Source of the DNA: Enterococcus sp. RIT-PI-f
Lineage (GTDB): Bacteria; Bacillota; Bacilli; Lactobacillales; Enterococcaceae
DNA length: 64,000 nt
Direction of reading: 5' to 3'
Assembly (NCBI RefSeq): GCF_001297065.1
Contig: NZ_LHOX01000003.1
Location: 1 to 64,000, forward strand
The first letter of the stretch is position 1; every line of letters begins with the position of its first letter. Both the position numbers and the translations under genes were made by a program. The notes beneath the pieces are model-generated. The model saw only the letters and a program-made list of their open reading frames with translations. It searched no databases and was not told the DNA's origin. Shown one piece after another: positions 17,816 through 27,900 of this stretch.

Positions 17816-18472
17816 TTACACCTGCCAAACTTTCAAATTTCGATAGATTGCCTTCATTGGTGCCATCTGTCTAAAACCGATATATCCTTCTTTCAAAATG
17901 GGGCCGTATGTATGTCCATCATCTTGCCATGTAAAAATATTCAATCCATTCATAAAAAAACTGATTTCTCCTTCTATTTTTTTGACCTTCATTTGAAAAA
18001 AATCTAACACATGCGTTGCATCTGGTAATGGATCAGCTCCTTGTGCAACCAAATGAAAACCATTGCTTTTCCTTAAATTGGCTGTGCGGAAGGATAATTC
18101 TGAAAGATATTTACGTCTGAAATAAGAAATATGATAAGTATTGATATCTCCAGAATGATATTGAGGATAATAGCCATTTCTACTTGCGAGATGCTTCTCA
18201 AAAATATCCTCACCATTTTGACCAATCGCCGCAAAAAAAAGCATACATAGTCCACTGTCACTTAAAGGAAGAAACTCCCATTCAATCTGGATATTTTCTG
18301 GGAACAGGTGTGGCAGCCAGCAAGTGAAGTGTGCGTGATCTCCCATTGATGCTGGATCACTATTTTCAAAAATCAATCCCCGATCTATCCGTTTACTCAT
18401 AGGTCCTTCTTCGATCCAGTCAGCTACTGAACTTAAATCGTCTAAAGATCTTTCATATAGTAATTCCATCAT
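17816..18472 (-). CDS. YesU-like DUF1961 family protein
   Basis: 218-aa soluble protein matching the size and pattern of B. subtilis YesU (DUF1961), a concanavalin-like beta-sandwich encoded in the rhamnogalacturonan cluster. Seen in the sequence: FENSDPASMGDHAHFTCWLP near residue 38 and a terminal GYIGFRQMAPMKAIYRNLKVW strand, both typical of lectin/glucanase folds. No catalytic residues can be assigned. The start ATG 18472 has GGGAG six bases upstream. It is the first gene of the operon YesU-DUF624-PL26-LplABC-deacetylase and lies behind a promoter that carries the 30-bp element shared with the PL11 gene. Confidence 0.75.
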   Translation of the reverse strand: MMELLYERSLDDLSSVADWIEEGPMSKRIDRGLIFENSDPASMGDHAHFTCWLPHLFPENIQIEWEFLPLSDSGLCMLFFAAIGQNGEDIFEKHLASRNGYYPQYHSGDINTYHISYFRRKYLSELSFRTANLRKSNGFHLVAQGADPLPDATHVLDFFQMKVKKIEGEISFFMNGLNIFTWQDDGHTYGPILKEGYIGFRQMAPMKAIYRNLKVWQV

Positions 18473-18521
18473 TTTCAACTCCCTTACTCAGTAACAACGA
18501 TTGAAAGCCTTTACATTTATG

Positions 18522-18550
18522 ATTTTACCGAGAAAAAAAATTTCCAACAA
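18522..18550 (-). promoter_or_regulatory. promoter of the yesU-like operon
   Basis: On the minus strand, TTGTTG (18545-18550), a 17-bp spacer and TAAAAT (18522-18527). Confidence 0.6.
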
Positions 18551-18567
18551 TTGACAATTTTTGATAA
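18538..18567 (-). promoter_or_regulatory. 30-bp shared island regulatory element, copy 1
   Basis: On the minus strand this 30-mer has 24 identical positions with the element at 24849-24878 and the same placement: CAAAAAT and CAATTG cores just upstream of and over the -35, followed by GGAAATTT. It is likely an activator site, and the YesS-like AraC protein is the obvious candidate. Confidence 0.55.
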
Positions 18568-18685
18568 CAGCCGTAAACATGTTAAATGTACGCTTAAATA
18601 GCTAAAGCAGCATTCTTACTCGTGAATATTCTTTTTGACATAAAAAAATTTCCCTGTATAGAACAGAAAAATTTTTTTGTTTTTT

Positions 18686-20887
18686 TTATTGAGATTGACG
18701 ATATTGCCCTGGTGTGATGCCATACTTCCTCTTAAATAATCGATTAAAGTAGCTTGAAGTATAGCCCACTGATTCTGCGATTTCGTTTATTTTCATACTT
18801 GAATTCAGCAATTCACGCTTTGATATTTCTAATCTTAGTTCAGTTAAGTAATCGATAAAGTTGATTTGCATAACACGCTTAAATTCTCGACTTAATTGTG
18901 TCATTTCCAAGTCAACAAAATTTGCTGTTTCTTCTAATGATAACATTGGATTTCTATATTCTTGACGAAGATAAGTAATGGCCTTTTCTACTGCTATATC
19001 AGTCTTGTTCTTTTGCTGCTCAATAAGTAAGTTTAAAATAGGATGAATAAAAAAAGTATATAAGTCCTCTGATACTTTCATCGCATTTGTATACATTGCC
19101 AGTTCTTTTAATAAATTCGTTTTGGAAATATAAAAGTTTTCACTGATGTTGCGCGAAAAAAGAATAAAATGGATTTTATCATATAAACGTCCTAATCCCT
19201 TGATAAGAAATCCTTGTTGGTTATGTTCACCCAATAAATGCGTAATAAATGCATCCAAATCATCTCTGATAGCGCAATCATGTCGTTCGATTTTCCTTAT
19301 TATTCGTTCTTCTAGATAAGTGGGATATACATGTTTTACAGTTTCAGGAACAATTCGCTGGTTTTCAGGAATAATTTTCCGATATTCTTTTTGCTTCACG
19401 ATCAACTGAGCGTACTTAGCCAGACGCTGTACTTCTTGTACATTCGTTTGGGTAATCACCATCACATACTTTTTGATAATACGATTGCCAAAATCATTGA
19501 CCAAATTGATAAATTGGTCCATTGATGCTTGACTTTCATTCGGTATAAATAGTAACATTCCTTCCTCGCTGAATGTACATACTGCATACTCTTGAAATGA
19601 CCTCGAAGCGATATCACGAATCAGGTTTTCTAAGATAAACGCTTGAGAATGATTGAGATTGATTTCTTGATTATCATCTATCATATTTCCAGCTAAAAAG
19701 ACATAACATAGATGGTAGTGGGCAATTGACTGTTTCCATCCATGAAGAAACAATTGGTTCCGAACCTCAGCTTCCGTCAAATAGCTGTATTTGCCGTCTA
19801 TTACTCGAGACACTGCCAATTCTTTATCTTGTTTGATATGGGTTTGTTGGATATGTTCAAGCATTGATTTTCTTTCCATAATCTGTTGCCATTCATGACG
19901 CAAAGAATCAAATTCGTTCCCATCATGAGGCTGCCAATTTTCATTCCCAAAAATATCATTTAACATACTATCCATTGGCTTAAGCTGTCGTTTAACCAGT
20001 ACTTGCCCTAATGCAACAAAAAAAAGAAATAATGCAACGCCAATGAACAATAAGATATCTGAAAAACGATGGATTGGTTGTGCAATCGTTGTAATAGGAC
20101 TTACTGAATAAAACAACCAGTTTTGTGCTAGACGTGCCATTTTTGCTGTCACGAAACTGTATTGAATTGTATCGATCGTTTCTTGCCAGGTACTCATTCG
20201 ATTGGCATGTCCAATAATGTAATTCTCATCAAATTCTATCCCTGTACTGACAATCATTTTGCCATCGATACTTAGCGCTGAACCACCATTTTCAATTGAA
20301 CTAAGGGCTAGTAATTCTAACATAGCCGGTTTATTCATCGTTGTCACTAAAAATACTTCCCCTAAAGACGACACACTGCTTATGTTTTGTAAAAATAACA
20401 ATTGGTTACTACTAGTCAACACCCATTGATACTCTTTGTCATTGGAAATTCGATACTCTTCATAAAGTGATTCATCTTGAATAGACCAAGTTCCTCCATC
20501 GCCAATGACAAAAGACTCTTCAGAAAAAATAAAAACCTCGCAATTCTTGATTAAAGGGTTGCTGTTTTTAAAACGAAAAAGATCTTGAGAGACTGTCATG
20601 ATTTTCTGAAAGGCGCTAGAGTCATTTAAAGGGACGATTGAAAATTGTTTCATTAAATTTTGTCCCCATACACTGGATAAAATTTCTATTTGACCAATTT
20701 GCTGGTTCAAATAATCGACTTCTTGTAAGACTGACACATTATGCTTCTTTATAAATTCTGTTTGAATTGGACCATTCAAGTACACTCTAATACCTAAAGC
20801 TATAATAATAATCGGTAGACAAAATAAAAAACTGATCATCCGCAATCGTTGTTTAAAGGTATGCTCTTTTTGAGAAAAAAATTTCAT
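18686..20887 (-). CDS. membrane-bound AraC-family transcriptional regulator, YesS-like
   Basis: 733-aa regulator with a membrane-anchored sensor. The first membrane segment (about residues 17-35) is followed by an extracellular region of about 230 residues, a second segment near 270-292, a cytoplasmic linker, and a C-terminal AraC domain (about 635-733). That domain has two helix-turn-helix motifs: LSLEETANFVDLEMTQLSREF and MKINEIAESVGYTSSYFNRLFKRKYGITPGQYR. This layout matches B. subtilis YesS/YtdP. The start ATG 20887 has GGAGGGAG upstream; an earlier in-frame start at 20920 lacks one. Embedded among rhamnogalacturonan enzymes, it probably senses extracellular pectin fragments and activates the flanking operons. 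Confidence 0.88.
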   Translation of the reverse strand: MKFFSQKEHTFKQRLRMISFLFCLPIIIIALGIRVYLNGPIQTEFIKKHNVSVLQEVDYLNQQIGQIEILSSVWGQNLMKQFSIVPLNDSSAFQKIMTVSQDLFRFKNSNPLIKNCEVFIFSEESFVIGDGGTWSIQDESLYEEYRISNDKEYQWVLTSSNQLLFLQNISSVSSLGEVFLVTTMNKPAMLELLALSSIENGGSALSIDGKMIVSTGIEFDENYIIGHANRMSTWQETIDTIQYSFVTAKMARLAQNWLFYSVSPITTIAQPIHRFSDILLFIGVALFLFFVALGQVLVKRQLKPMDSMLNDIFGNENWQPHDGNEFDSLRHEWQQIMERKSMLEHIQQTHIKQDKELAVSRVIDGKYSYLTEAEVRNQLFLHGWKQSIAHYHLCYVFLAGNMIDDNQEINLNHSQAFILENLIRDIASRSFQEYAVCTFSEEGMLLFIPNESQASMDQFINLVNDFGNRIIKKYVMVITQTNVQEVQRLAKYAQLIVKQKEYRKIIPENQRIVPETVKHVYPTYLEERIIRKIERHDCAIRDDLDAFITHLLGEHNQQGFLIKGLGRLYDKIHFILFSRNISENFYISKTNLLKELAMYTNAMKVSEDLYTFFIHPILNLLIEQQKNKTDIAVEKAITYLRQEYRNPMLSLEETANFVDLEMTQLSREFKRVMQINFIDYLTELRLEISKRELLNSSMKINEIAESVGYTSSYFNRLFKRKYGITPGQYRQSQ

Positions 20888-20932
20888 TCGTCTCCCTCCG
20901 ATCATATAGAACAGTATCAATATACATATGAT

Positions 20933-22000
20933 TTAGTCAGTTACAGAACTTTCGGTACACGCTTCATGATTTTTATCTTCAAGTTTCAAAAGTTCAGCAA
21001 ATAGGGTCAAACAAAGCCCTTGTCCCCATCCTTGAATCCACCGTTTTGAGATGTCTTTGTAACCTTGTGCATCACTCATGATTGCCGTACCAGCGGATAC
21101 ATCATTTACCTTACCGTCATCACCGACATGGGATAAAATACCTTCAATTGCACGCTCGATATACCGATGATGCAAGGGATTGCCATAGGCAGTCATACTC
21201 GCAGCCAACCCCGCAGAAGCCGATAGTTCCTCATAGGATGACTGATCGTCCAGAATCGTACACCACAATCCGTTGTTGGTTTGTAAATATTTGACTGCCG
21301 ATAATTGCTCATCTAATGACCCTAAAATGTCCATAAATTTAGGGTAGAGGTATGCCTTTGGTAATATTCTTCCAACTTGTGACATTGTATACGCCGACCA
21401 AGCATTTGCTCTTGCCCAATAAATACCAGATAAATTCGTTTGTGTACTTGCATCATATCCATGGTAAAAGAGGCCAGTTTTAGGGTTTTGTAAATACTGA
21501 ATATGCCAATAGTACTGATTTAGCGCATCGTTAATCAGTTGCTCATCTTCTAATTTGATTCCCATACGCAACATCAAAAAGGCTGCCATGAACAAGGTGT
21601 CTGCCCATGCTTGTTCAGGGAAATCATTGCTAGATGATACCGTATGCTGCAATACATTTGGTCCAAACCGTAAGGCTTTATGCTGTAAATAATCGATTTT
21701 GCTCATTAGTAATTGCCAATATTGTTCTTCTCCAGTTTTTTCATAAAGCGTGAGTAGACAATGTCCCATAGCACAAGTATTAACCGTCCACCGTTCAGGA
21801 AGTCCTAGAGAAATCAACTCATCGATTCGCTCTTGCATGATTCCAATATATCTTTCTTCATTTGTTGCCTCATACAAAGCGCTGATTCCATAGTAGGCTA
21901 CACCACAAGGCCAATCCCACGTCATGTCCATACACATTGTCCGCGCAACTATGCTTTCAGCTTTTTCTATAAGAACATGTTGATTTATATTAATAACCAT
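20933..22000 (-). CDS. GH105 unsaturated rhamnogalacturonyl hydrolase (YesR/YteR-like), copy 1
   Basis: 355-aa (alpha/alpha)6-barrel enzyme that removes the unsaturated galacturonyl residue left at the non-reducing end by RG lyases. The general-acid Asp lies in QAWADTLFMAAFL (Asp134), equivalent to YteR Asp143. WDWPCGVAYYG near residue 28 and GTAIMSDAQGY near the C-terminus are further family marks. No signal peptide, so cytoplasmic. The ATG at 22000 has GGAG seven bases upstream and overlaps the previous stop codon by 11 bases. It works directly downstream of the PL11 and PL26 lyases. A paralogue is at 43517-44620. Confidence 0.9.
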   Translation of the reverse strand: MVININQHVLIEKAESIVARTMCMDMTWDWPCGVAYYGISALYEATNEERYIGIMQERIDELISLGLPERWTVNTCAMGHCLLTLYEKTGEEQYWQLLMSKIDYLQHKALRFGPNVLQHTVSSSNDFPEQAWADTLFMAAFLMLRMGIKLEDEQLINDALNQYYWHIQYLQNPKTGLFYHGYDASTQTNLSGIYWARANAWSAYTMSQVGRILPKAYLYPKFMDILGSLDEQLSAVKYLQTNNGLWCTILDDQSSYEELSASAGLAASMTAYGNPLHHRYIERAIEGILSHVGDDGKVNDVSAGTAIMSDAQGYKDISKRWIQGWGQGLCLTLFAELLKLEDKNHEACTESSVTD

Positions 22001-24647
22001 TGTCACTCTCCAAATATTTTTTTATTACTAGAATACGATATTCATATCCTTCTAATTGATAATCCCCCATTGGATAGTTGCTGTTTTTTAATAAATCTTT
22101 AGCTGGCATCTTCAGTCGATAATGGGCCATAGACGAACCCAAGTTTCCTAAATATAAATAAATTTCTGTTGCTGTTTCTCTACGATATTTGACGATACCT
22201 TCTTCAATGTTTAGCATTGAATGGTCTTGATCGAATGGTGCAATTTCTTTCTGAATAAACCGGTGCCATAACAAACTTCCTCTTAAATCGATTGGCAAAC
22301 CGCCACAGTAAATCACTTCCCCATTTCCAATTTTTTTCTTGGCCATGATATTTTTATTGTTTTCAAAAAGAGCCAAAGCTTCCCAATTCGTTCCTGAAAA
22401 TGTTGTAGTCAACCCCATCATAGACTCAGTTCGGTCATTTGTACTGATAGTCGCTGGGTATGTCTCGACCCATTGCTGCTGAATATGATTTAGTTCCAAC
22501 CATTCACCCAAAATGTCCAGCCCGTTTTTTTCTGGCCAACTCAGTTCCATTGTCCGATCGCCAGTCATTGGTCCCAAAATCAGTTTCCCGCCACCTTCAA
22601 CGAAATCTTGACATTTTTTCAGTAATGTCGGACTAATGCCACGAACAAAAGGAGCCAAAATGAGATCATATGGCTCAAATAAACTACCTTCCTGAATAAC
22701 TTCGACACTGACACCAGCTTTGATCATGCTTCCATAATACTCAGTAACAAGGGAACGGTGGTTGCATCGACCACCTGTTTCTACTTGATAGAACCGTTTG
22801 GCGTTGTCCGAATACAGCAACGCAATTTTTGCTGACACATATTCACTGGTACTTAAAGAAGGGCTAAGTTCTTCTAGTAATTCACCACATTTTATTACTC
22901 CAGCGTAACCTAAGTCAGGCTCTCCCCAAGATGTAATCACCGCGCTATGCGTTTGCTCGACACCATATCGATGTCCCCGAAAGTGCCAGAATGTAAACGA
23001 TGAAAGATTTCCTGCAAAGCCAACAAAAAATTTAACCGGCAAAAAATTTTCTGGTTGCGGTGAAACATAGTTTTCAATATGTCCCACATGAGAAGTACAT
23101 GTTTCTAGTAAGAGCATCTCCTTTCTATTTCTTAAAACATTTCTCCAAGTATCCAGATTTAATGTATAAGCCGGATAATCTTCAGGCGATGGATAGGTAT
23201 CAAACCCAGCTACATCTAAAGCAGAAAACAGCTCCTCATTCATCAGATTAAAACCAAAAGCTGTATTGTGAGTAATCGGCAAATCTGATTCCATACGTAT
23301 ATAATGACAAGAATCATGGGCAAATTCATTGATGGTCTGTGCGGTAAACTTCCTGAATGCGTTCGTTAATGAAGAATTATGAATAAATGGTGTTCTAGTA
23401 GGTAGGATAACTTCTTCAAAGCTGGCATAATGCTCAGACCAAATTTGGGTGCCCCACTGTGTATTAAGAAACGCGATGGATTGATACTCTTTGGCTAACC
23501 AACCCAGCCATTTTTCCTGGCAAGATGGACAATAACAGCAATCAACATGACATTTAAATTCATTGTCTAGTTGAAAAGCTACTACATTGTCAAAAGTTTT
23601 TGCTACTGCAGCAATCCGTCGGGTCAATTGATAGGCTTTTTCCCGAAAATGTGGATTATTCGTACACACATGTTGCCGTGAACCATGAGACATTTGTGTA
23701 CCATCACTATTTTTTACACAAGCTTCTGGATATTTCTTTGTGAACCATCTAGGCGGTGTTGGTGTTGGAATGCCTAAGCAAACATCTATTCCTTGCTTTT
23801 GGTATACTTCCAGCCAGTACCGAAGAGATTCCATTGCATAAACACCTTCTTCTGGTTCTAATGAAGACCAAGCAAACTCACCAATCCTCGCAAAATTCAT
23901 CTTCAAACGACGCAAATGTGCTACATCTTCTTCAAATATTTCTGGGGACCACACTTCCGGATACATGCAGGCACCGTAATAAAGTTTCGTAAATAATGGC
24001 TCAGACGATACATAGGAACGCAAACGAATACTTACATAGCGAGCAACTTCATAAGCGCCATTTTCGTTCAAATGGGTATTATCTTGAATTCCATCGGGAT
24101 AATGGTCTAATTCTTGAGGATCACCCCACACAAAGTATTTTTTGGACGCCTCTTTTCCGGTATCTTGATAAAGAAGAAACGTATACTGATTCAGATCAAA
24201 ATAAGGTACATCAAGGTTTTGTGCCAAACGCTGAATGATAGCTTGGTATTCTTTAAGTGTATACGAAAGTGCTCCTTCATAGATCGATCGTCTTTCGATA
24301 GGCGTACACAAAATCACTTGCACATCTTTTTCTAGTAGTTTTTCAACCATTGTTTTCATACGTTGATAATATTCGTGATGTGATACATCTGAAATGTCTT
24401 TTTGGTCATTGTGACCAAATTGAAGTAGCGCCAAATCGTTGGATGCCGCTTCAAATAATAAACTGTCGTATAGCCCTTCTTCCATAAACGAACGTGTTGT
24501 CGCCCCGCGTTTTGCAAAATTGACTACACTTATTTGGGGTGCAGTTTTTCTCATGATGTCTTTCAATGCTTGTCCCCAGCCCATCATAGGCGCTTCATTT
24601 AACGGATAATCTGCAACAGTCGAATCGCCTGCTAATAATATTTTCAT
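21990..24647 (-). CDS. fusion: SGNH rhamnogalacturonan acetylesterase + GH42 beta-galactosidase
   Basis: 885-aa two-domain cytoplasmic enzyme. Residues 1-215 are an SGNH/CE12-type esterase: GDS with nucleophile Ser9, GHND (78-81) and a DNTH pair (Asp189, His192). Residues about 221-885 are a GH42 beta-galactosidase: YYGACMYPEVW start, acid/base Glu363 in QLDNEF, a cysteine cluster (Cys366, 370, 371, 373, 376) as in the Zn site of GH42 enzymes, and nucleophile Glu515 in LLLETCTS. The parts equal B. subtilis YesY and YesZ, separate genes there. The fused protein could remove acetyl groups and galactose side chains from the same imported RG-I fragment. No frameshift is needed to join the domains. 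Confidence 0.9.
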   Translation of the reverse strand: MKILLAGDSTVADYPLNEAPMMGWGQALKDIMRKTAPQISVVNFAKRGATTRSFMEEGLYDSLLFEAASNDLALLQFGHNDQKDISDVSHHEYYQRMKTMVEKLLEKDVQVILCTPIERRSIYEGALSYTLKEYQAIIQRLAQNLDVPYFDLNQYTFLLYQDTGKEASKKYFVWGDPQELDHYPDGIQDNTHLNENGAYEVARYVSIRLRSYVSSEPLFTKLYYGACMYPEVWSPEIFEEDVAHLRRLKMNFARIGEFAWSSLEPEEGVYAMESLRYWLEVYQKQGIDVCLGIPTPTPPRWFTKKYPEACVKNSDGTQMSHGSRQHVCTNNPHFREKAYQLTRRIAAVAKTFDNVVAFQLDNEFKCHVDCCYCPSCQEKWLGWLAKEYQSIAFLNTQWGTQIWSEHYASFEEVILPTRTPFIHNSSLTNAFRKFTAQTINEFAHDSCHYIRMESDLPITHNTAFGFNLMNEELFSALDVAGFDTYPSPEDYPAYTLNLDTWRNVLRNRKEMLLLETCTSHVGHIENYVSPQPENFLPVKFFVGFAGNLSSFTFWHFRGHRYGVEQTHSAVITSWGEPDLGYAGVIKCGELLEELSPSLSTSEYVSAKIALLYSDNAKRFYQVETGGRCNHRSLVTEYYGSMIKAGVSVEVIQEGSLFEPYDLILAPFVRGISPTLLKKCQDFVEGGGKLILGPMTGDRTMELSWPEKNGLDILGEWLELNHIQQQWVETYPATISTNDRTESMMGLTTTFSGTNWEALALFENNKNIMAKKKIGNGEVIYCGGLPIDLRGSLLWHRFIQKEIAPFDQDHSMLNIEEGIVKYRRETATEIYLYLGNLGSSMAHYRLKMPAKDLLKNSNYPMGDYQLEGYEYRILVIKKYLESDNGY

Positions 24648-24664
24648 ATTGACCTCTTTTCTTT

Positions 24665-24678
24665 TGTATGCGCTATCA
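24665..24678. promoter_or_regulatory. cre-like site upstream of the SGNH-GH42 operon
   Basis: TGTATGCGCTATCA, 13 of 14 positions of the CcpA consensus TGWNANCGNTNWCA. It lies 18 bases upstream of the start codon, where binding would block transcription. Confidence 0.45.
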
Positions 24679-24848
24679 TTTAATTTTAAGAGTTCCTTCG
24701 TTAAATGACATTGTACAAAACTGGTTAAAGTATGTACTTTGTTGGCGAACTACCTAATCTTCTTAAAATGTATCTAGCTATGATAAAAATCAAGTATTGA
24801 AAGATAACGACGATTCATGGATATAGATACTTTGATCCGGTCGCATTA

Positions 24849-24878
24849 TTGACAAAAATGGACAATTGCAGGAAATTT
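24849..24878 (+). promoter_or_regulatory. 30-bp shared island regulatory element, copy 2
   Basis: 24 of 30 positions are identical with the element at 18538-18567, in the same orientation relative to its gene. It overlaps the -35 (TTGCAG, 24866-24871); 17 bp later is the -10 TATGAT (24889-24894), which drives the PL11 fusion gene. A much weaker resemblance on the opposite strand near 24704-24718 may serve the divergent operon. Confidence 0.55.
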
Positions 24879-24911
24879 ACAGACTTTGTATGATGGAGAA
24901 AAAAGAAAGAA

Positions 24912-27900
24912 GTGTGTTTATTGATATCTACCAAAAAAATAGCTAAGCAATCGATCACGATTCAGTGGCAAGAAATGGAAAAGAGTCAAAAACCCTATCG
25001 CGTATTCTGGTCAAATAAAAATCTGGCAACTTCTCAATTTGAATTCGTTGGGGAGGTAAATGAGCCTTACTTCACATTGTACAAATCTACCCATGTTCCC
25101 CATTATTTTAAAATCAGTGGGACGGATTGGGAAAGTCCTGTTTACGAGAGTCCAGTATTCCATCATTTTAACGAGCAAATTGAAACTCTTGATCGTGGTC
25201 TGATTGCTGTTCCTATAGATGAAGGTATTTTTTTAAGCTGGCGTTTATTATTCACTGAAGTCATTGGTTATGATAAAATGCAACAATCTTTGACTAGCCT
25301 TCCATTTACTTTGTATCGGAATGATGTTGAAATTGCTGTCATTGAAAATAGTACCAATTATTTAGATCCCCATGGCAAACCAAGTGATACTTATCGAGTA
25401 GCCTACGAAGCGAATCACTCAAAAAGCGTATCTGTTTGGGCAAACAACTATTTTGATGTTCCTATCAAAAAACCTAAGTCTAGTGTGACACCAAATGGCA
25501 AACTATATCATTATCAGGCAAACGATCTTTCAGTTATGGATGCAGACGGTGATGGTGAATATGAGTTGATTCTCAAATGGGAGCCATCGAATGCGCAAGA
25601 TGTATCTCAAAAAGGTTATACTGGCAATTGTTATATAGATTGTTATAAGTTATCAGGAAAATTAGTATGGCGTATTGATTGTGGCCCAAATATTCGTTCT
25701 GGTGCGCACTATACCCAATTTATGTGTTTCGATTTCAATTCAGATGGCAAAGGTGAGATAAATATTAAAACTGCCCCAGGAACGAAAATTATTCGTTTCG
25801 ACGATCACGGAGATGTCATCGACGAAGTATTCATCACATTGCCAACATCCGATCGGGCGTCGGGGATCACTCATCAGGATAATTATGTTTGCTCAAGCGA
25901 AGATTATGCGAACCACCTTCATCGTCTGTTCATGAAATGGCATCGCCAACCTGAAGTTCTCCGCGGACAATGGCCGCAGACGATTGAAGACTGCCTCCAT
26001 TTGAAGCCAAGATATAATTATCCATTATCATCAAATGATGCTCAATTATTAGTAGATTATTTTATAGATGAATTCGCACCAAGTAAAAGTGAAAAAAACC
26101 AGCTGAGAAACTTCGAAGGCTTTATTTTTGATGGACCAGAATATTTAACGATGTTTTCTGGTGATGGCAAAGAAATACAAACGATTCCTTTCCCTTTTCC
26201 ACGAGATGATGATGGTCTGCGGTGGGGAGATTACGCTGGAAAGCGTATCGAACCATGCAATCGGGTCGATCGCTTTTTGTCAGGTGTAGGCTATTTGGAT
26301 GGTGAACGGCCTTATCTGATTATCTGTCGGGGATATTATACTCGCACATGCATTGCTGCCTATCACTTTATCAATAATGCTTTTGAAGAAGTTTGGAAAA
26401 TCGATAGCGGTCACATTCCTATGGATAATCCATTCGATAATCACTCAACTGAGGTGAATGGTACAGATCCTCAATATGGCACTTTAGCTGGACAAGGAAA
26501 TCATTCATTATCGTGTGTAGATATAGATGGTGATGGATGTATGGAAATCATATACGGGGGTGCGGCGATTGATCATGATGGGCGTTTGCTTTATAGTTCT
26601 TGGGATAAGTTGCCCAGTGGTCAATTAGCAAAACTAGGACACGGTGATGCGATGCATGTAGCAGATATTGATCCTGATCGACCTGGTTTCGAGATCTTTA
26701 ATGTCTTTGAAGGTGCTTCTGCCGCCCCTTACGGTTATGCTTTAAGAAAAGCGGAAAATGGCAATGTTATTTTTGGAGAATATGAAGAAGCACGTGACTT
26801 AGGCCGATGCATGATTGGCGATGTACTGCCTCAAAGAGGGTTGCAATGCTGGGTCAATACAATAGGAACATTCGATTGCCATGGTCGTTTATTGGAAGAA
26901 AAAACGCTAGGCACAAATATGTCTATTCGCTACCGTCCCGACTTCACGACCCAAGTCATCGATGGAACAGACTATCTCACCGAAAAAGGTTCAGGTGTCA
27001 TCAATGATTTCCGTCAGGGAACGGTTCTTATCCCAAATGATACGAAAACAAATAACGGAACAAAAGGTAATCCAGCCTTGGTTGTTGATCTATTTGGAGA
27101 TTATAGAGAGGAATTGATTGTCAGAAAGTCGGATAGCTCAGCTTTACGCATTTATACAAATACCGAAAAGAGCAATCAAAAATTATTTACATTGATGCAT
27201 GATACCCAATATAGAACCGGCATCGCTTGGCAAAACAACTGCTATAATCAACCCTGCTATCCCAAATTCTACTATGCTAGCGATCTAGACAGTGCGTATA
27301 TTTTACCCCATTTAACTAGGAAGCCTGTTTTTTACTTGATTGGTGACAGTACAATACAAAGTTATGAAGATTGTGAAAATCAATATGGTTGGGGACAATT
27401 TTTCTTAGGGTGTTTGAATAACGGATATAGCCAAAAAATGTTTTGTACTGAACAAAATCATGTTTTTCGTTATGAAAATCAACGGAATGTCGTTGAAAAT
27501 CATGCCTTAGCAGGTCGATCGAGCCGTTCTTATTATGAGCAAGACCATTTAAAAGTCATTGGCGACATAATCAGAGAAGGAGACTTCTTGTTCATCCAGT
27601 TTGGGCATAATGATTTGGACTTAAATAGGTCTGATCGGTATGTGCCCATCGAAGAATTTACCGATACTTTGAAACGTTATATTGATTGGGCCAAAGAAAA
27701 AAATGCCATTCCTGTTTTACTGACTACTACCATACCCGGTACAAATTTAAAAGATAGAAATTCAGATTTATTTAATTATCACAAACGATTAAAACACTAT
27801 AACGATGAAACAACACGGTTTGCGCAAATGCAAAATATCCTATTTTTACCTGTTTCAGAAGTTGCTGCCAATCACTTTCAGCAACTATCAGCAGAGAAGA

